From Branchiostoma belcheri (Eukaryota > Chordata > Leptocardii > Amphioxiformes > Branchiostomatidae), in contig NW_017804387.1 of NCBI RefSeq assembly GCF_001625305.1, forward strand, positions 851,831 through 915,830: a stretch of DNA of 64,000 nt. The letters run 5' to 3'. This document shows positions 36,601 through 42,600 of this stretch, in pieces. The position numbers and the translations under genes were made by a program. The notes below the pieces were generated by a model, which was not told the DNA's origin, made no database searches, and worked only from the letters and a program-made list of their open reading frames with translations. The first letter of the stretch is position 1, and each line of letters opens with the position of its first letter.

Positions 36601-39600
36601 ACCATCAGACAACCTTGCCAACTACGTATGTATCTATTACAAAACATATGGCAAAAAGAACTACCTACTCTTTTGTAGTTGAAAGATTCCTTCTCAAAGT
36701 CGATTCTCCTGCCGTCCACATACCAGGTGTTGACACTTTCCAGTAGGGAGTCTATCTGTCCTTCACACGGGATAGTTACAGTACCTCCTTGTTCCATGTT
36801 GATATCTGTGGGTCCACGGCCTTGTACAATACGCGATTGTTCTAAATGAAGAAAAATATACGAGTTCAAGCATTCTAGTATTAGGCCACATCAAGTAAAT
36901 TTTATGGATGACGTGCTTTGGAGACCCTAAATCCAATGCGAGAGGGCGAAAGAAAAACAAGAAGGGCCCTAAAAAACAACAGGCCTAGATCAGAAATATA
37001 CTAAGAGACGACAAATGTTAAGACACAAATTGAATGAGGTGACACAGTGTAACAAGCAAGAAGTCTTTTATTCATCATCAAAACAGTAATGAATCAGGTG
37101 GAACAGCAGTTGTCGTCCTGTCCTGTTTTCGCGTTACGGGTTTCACGTCAATCTGACGATTTGCGGCACTACCGTGACTCTTTGGTCATAGTTACAGAAA
37201 GCGGAATTTCTTGTTGTTTTTTTCTAGGAACAGGCCAAAATCAATGCGCGCGCGGACGTCATCCATAAAATTTACTTGGTGTGGCCTTAGGAAAATATCA
37301 TCAAAATTGTGTCAAGCATCTAACACCGACTTTTTTATTTTAGGTCAGTACCATCAAGTTAACACTTTTAAACAAGGATAAATGTTGCAAATATAATATA
37401 AATCGACTGCTCAAATCAACCACGCTCCGAAGTTTGTGGAATTGTGTTACTACATAAAATTTTACTTTTATGTGGAATTCAGTTGCATGTATTATTAAAC
37501 TGATGTAAGTGGTCAAAAGGCTGCGAAGTTTTAGATAAAATAAACCATTCATTCATTCATTCATTCATTCATTCATTCATTCATTCATTCATTCATTCAT
37601 TCATTTATTCATTCATTCTTCTGTGAAAGTTTAAACATACTTGCTACGTATAGTCTCCCAGCTGTGTCTCTACTGCCCAGGACGTTTTGGATTCTGAAGC
37701 TGTAACTTCCTCCGTCTTCTGGAACCAGGTTAGTGATGGTCAGATATCCTTCTTTTGTCACGGTATACCTGTTTAAGAAATAATAACAACAGTAGGTTCA
37801 TTTGATAAATAACATTGTTCTTTTAGGTTGGTTTCTAATAAACTGTTTCTCAACAGATACAGGTAACTTTTGCAAAGGAAATTAATGATGTTTAACGTCT
37901 GTGTCCATAATATCACCAGGGTCCATAATGTCGCCGTCTTGAGAAATAGTGTGCTTAAAGATATTTTTACTGCAACATACCCTAGGTAGTACATTTGATG
38001 TGTGAAGGAGTGCATACCAAAAGTATGTTGCAGTAAAAATATCTTTAAGCACACTGTTTCAAGGTGGTGATATTATGGACTCTGGTGATATTATAGACAC
38101 AGATGTTACCTTCACATGATCTAAACTAACAAACACATTCATATATGTATGGTGAGCAGCCGTTCCAGCTCTGCTCTTCTACACAATGTAACCCAACACC
38201 GCAGGGTGTCTGTTACAGAATCGGTTACCATGGTGACAGACGTCTGGTCCAGGTCATTGACATCATTTGTTCGGAACGAAAGAAGAATAGGGAGACGAAA
38301 CTAAGCAGATACATGTGTTTTCCTTGTGCGAAGAAAACACAATCAGGCCAATATACATACATAGGAAAACTTACCTTGGACTAGTTGTTTGGACAACTCC
38401 TTCTGGTGTCCTACTCGCGATCACTTCACCCTGCTTGATCCATTCCATAGTAGGGGTGGGCAGCCCCTCCCACCTTACTGTCATGGTGATACTGGATCCT
38501 TCCATGCCGTTCTGTTGGCTGATCGGGATCACAATGTTTGGTCCTGCAGACGGGAGAGGTAGGAATAATAAGGAAAGTGTTTCAGGTCATGATTCTGAAA
38601 GTTTTACCATATTACGTTGAATGTGCACACTAAAAGACACAATGAATAACGCCATTATAAAATAAAATTAAAGAAATCAATGGTTTATTGTGACGACTCA
38701 AAACAACCATACAGTGGCAGCTTTTTGGCTGAATTATAGTATGGCATTACAAAGAGAGAATATTTCCATTTAATTTATAATATTAATACTGTATCAATAC
38801 ACTTTAAATGCCTTACGTTGGACCTGCACATATTAAAACCATTTCGTCATGTGTTAAAACATATAAATATGTTATGGAAAGCCCTTGCCACACATTCAGA
38901 ATCGCGTCCCCGAAAACCAACCCACCAATTGCAAGCTTGGCTGACGTTTGGAAGCAGACTGACCAGATTTAGGCCACTCCTACCTTTAGCCGACACTGCC
39001 GACCTTGCTTCCGACCTACTCCTAACGATGGTTGGGGGAGTTCGGCCAGTGTTCTGGAGGCCATATTAAGTTATGTGTGACAGGGGCTTAACAAATGTAG
39101 GCCATACGAACGAGATTTTATTTTATATATAATGTGCTGTTGTGAGCAATACCCACTGATTGTACATACACATGGTAAGAATAGAGTTTAGTGGGTAATC
39201 AGTAGCTCACAGCTGCCAAGTTCTCAATTGCAATGAAGGAGGTGTCGATGGACTCTAACTTTGAAAGACTGCAGGCCATTGTTGTTGATTTTACCCACAA
39301 TGGTGTCTGGGAGTTGGTTCCAGATCTGAACTCCAATAATGCAAAATAAACAAAGCAAACTGCTGAAAAAGCGTCCCTTTAGCAATGCAAGTCCTTGAAA
39401 AAAATCTTCGTACCTTTCGATTTTAGCGAAACTGAGGTGGTACCCGAACCTTGTCTGTTTGTGACGATGCACCGGTAACTGCAAGTACAGAAATGCAGTC
39501 GTTAGCATATTAAGTTATCAAGTCAAGTCAAAGTTTATTGCACAACGATTGTCACGGGTACAATGTATGGCAAATAATAAAATTACTAGTTGGTATGTGT

Positions 39601-42600
39601 CTAACATAATGCTATATATATGGTCAACGGACATTGTATCTGGCAGAGTGTTATAAAGAACTAATGGCTAGAGAATATTTCGACTCTACATGTACATTCT
39701 ACATTACGCTAAACTATACACATGATGGGTAAAGTGAGCAGTTGAACCTAATTATACTAAACATGTTCTATGGCTACTAAACAGAGTGTATACTAAGTTA
39801 CTTGCCAGGAATGTTAAGATTCTACATACAGATGCTACGAAACGCTATACTATATACATGTAGTTGATAAAAATTCAGTGACTCTACTTATACAGCTATA
39901 CTAAGATGTCTTTTTTGCATGGCATTATAAATGTATTGATCTATATATACAGAAAATGTGTCTGGACATGACATAAGTACATGGACCGTCTCTCCAGATG
40001 TGTTGGGTAATGTTTTAGTAGTCTTACATCAATGAATGAATGACGACTTTCAGTGCACAATTTGCCACACTGGCTAAGTACAGGTCACAACAAAACAAGT
40101 TGCACAGATAGAGTCAACAGATACAAAAAAAATCCAACTTCTTGTTTCAAAGTTAGAGTAGAGATAAAAAACAGACAGACTTCTTACACCAATGACAATG
40201 TAATGGTCTATTTCATTACTATGCACTTTTTACACCAACGTTTGCTCTGCAGTACTGATATTTTCTAAACGATGTCAAATGTGGTATCAACTGCATACAC
40301 TTTTTTAACGAGAATTTTAGCCAAGACAAGACAGAACACAAACTTACCCCCCTTTGTCTCCCAGGTCCATGTTCTTGACAGTAAGCTTGTCCGTGGATAC
40401 GACGTATTTGATGTTATCAGTCACTATCTTGTCCCTTCCGAAGTACCAACTGTACTGCAGAGGTTCGCTTCCATCTGCCTCGCACGACATTGTCACACTG
40501 CCGCCGATGACGAGTGGCTTGTTGTGCTTCGGTATTCTAGGACTCGGTACGGCTGCGGATTACAAAGGAATACACACTTTCTTACTATATATCTATTTAT
40601 CTATTCTATTGGATGTACAGTCGTTTTTATTCATAGAAACGGGAAGGCACAACCGCATTCCCCTCCAGAATAGACTCTGTCAATACTGTAACATGAATAG
40701 AATAGAAGATAAACAACACTTTATTTTAGACTGTACTTCATATTCTAATGAAAGATCTGTCCTTTTAATCATATCAAAGAGAAGTTCCCATACACCTAAA
40801 TGCAAACGACAAATTTATATTTTTGATGCGTCTAGACAAACCCTGTATTACTAACATGATCTGTTCCCACATTTTCCATTGTACAAAAAAAGCGAGAAGT
40901 TGACCACTCTGCATTAGCTCAGTGACTAGAACACTTTGTATTAGCCTAGTATAGTATCCTTGTATGTCCTTATGTATGTCTAAGTCAAGTGGTGTATCTT
41001 TGGTCTACTCTTTTCTACATACGTTTGTTATGTGTCTGTTAAGTCTTAAGCTGCACCTAGCCCGTCGTGGCATGAATGTACAAGAAAGGTATTTCAAATT
41101 CATTTCATTATCAGATACTTGTAGGCCTATTGATATATGCATGATGAATCTTCTCTTCACTAAGGTACATGAAAGATCCCATCTGCATTGCTGTAAGAGG
41201 GCATGCACCTTTTGGATGTCTTGAAAATAAGGCTTTGACATACAAGCGTCTCAACAAAGACGGGGGCGCCACAAACTTCCTGTAACGTATGATCCACTGC
41301 TCACCAAGTCACATGTGTTATATCTGCATAACGTGAACTTACAGAGGTGACGTGGGGTGCTCATTTCCTTGATAGAGACAGAGTTTTATCTATTCTAATA
41401 AGGCCACACCAAGTAAATTTTATGGATGACGTCCGCGCGCGCATTGATTTTGGCCTGTTCCTAGAAAAAAAGCACAAGAAATTCCGCTTCCTGTAACTAT
41501 GACCAAAGAGTCACGACAGTGCCGCAAATCACCAGATTGATGTGAAACCCGTAACGCGAAGAAAGTGTCTATTGATATATATTGAAAGGGTATATCAATA
41601 ACAGAAAATTTGCACTATTGACAGGACCATCCTGTCAATAACAGAAATTTTTTCACTGTACACTGTTCCACCTGATTTATTGCTGTTTTGATGATGAATA
41701 AAAGACTTCTTGCTGGTTACACTGTGTCACCTCATTCAATTTGTGTCCTAACATTTGTCGTCTCTTAGTATATTTCTAATCTAGGCATCTTGTTTTTTAG
41801 GGCCCTTCTTGTTTTTTTTTCGCCCTCTCGCATTAGATTTAGGGTCTCCAAAGGACGTCATCCATAAAATTTACTTGGTGTGGCCTAATAGTTCGGCCCT
41901 GACATTAGATTTAACTAACATTTTAAGTTTGCTTGTCATATTTTACCTTTAACTTTGATTCTTGCCTCGTGCGAGACTGATCCCTTCCTGTTACTGGCGG
42001 TACACTGGAAGATTCCGCCGTCCTCTTTGCTTATTAACGGTATGATGAGAGCGTGGGAGTGATAGTTGAACCGGGCTTTGGACGGCAATGGTATTTCTAC
42101 GCCACCTTCCCTTGCTGGCTTGTCCAACTTCTTCCACCGGATGTTAGATTCAGGGCTGAAATTACGACAGAAATTAGAAAGGTAACAGATAAATAATGTT
42201 TACCTTTTAAATAATATTTTCCATCATATGTCACATTGCGTTACTCAATAATTATTTATTCTTATCTAATAATAATCATTATTCTATGTTGTTAACATCA
42301 TTTATACCATTTATTGATTTCCATTATAATGTATAATGTTTAATGTATCATACAATTTATGTTTTGGGGAGAAAGATCGCGGACAGGCCATAACGATTTT
42401 TATCTTCCCCTGCATATCTCTTTTATTATGCTATGTTATGTTCATTTTATTTCTTTGATTACATGCAAACAAACAAACCTTCACCTGGTCTAGCCTAACA
42501 CACTACTGCTCTGCTTATTCTAACCCAAATTCATTAATATGTATGGTGAGCAGGCTCTCCAACTCTGTTCTGCTACATAGTATAACCAACACCATATGGT

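Noticed and set aside
40272..40854. Plus-strand frames overlapping Ig domain 3
   Set aside because: They run antisense to a well-supported exon and into intron sequence.
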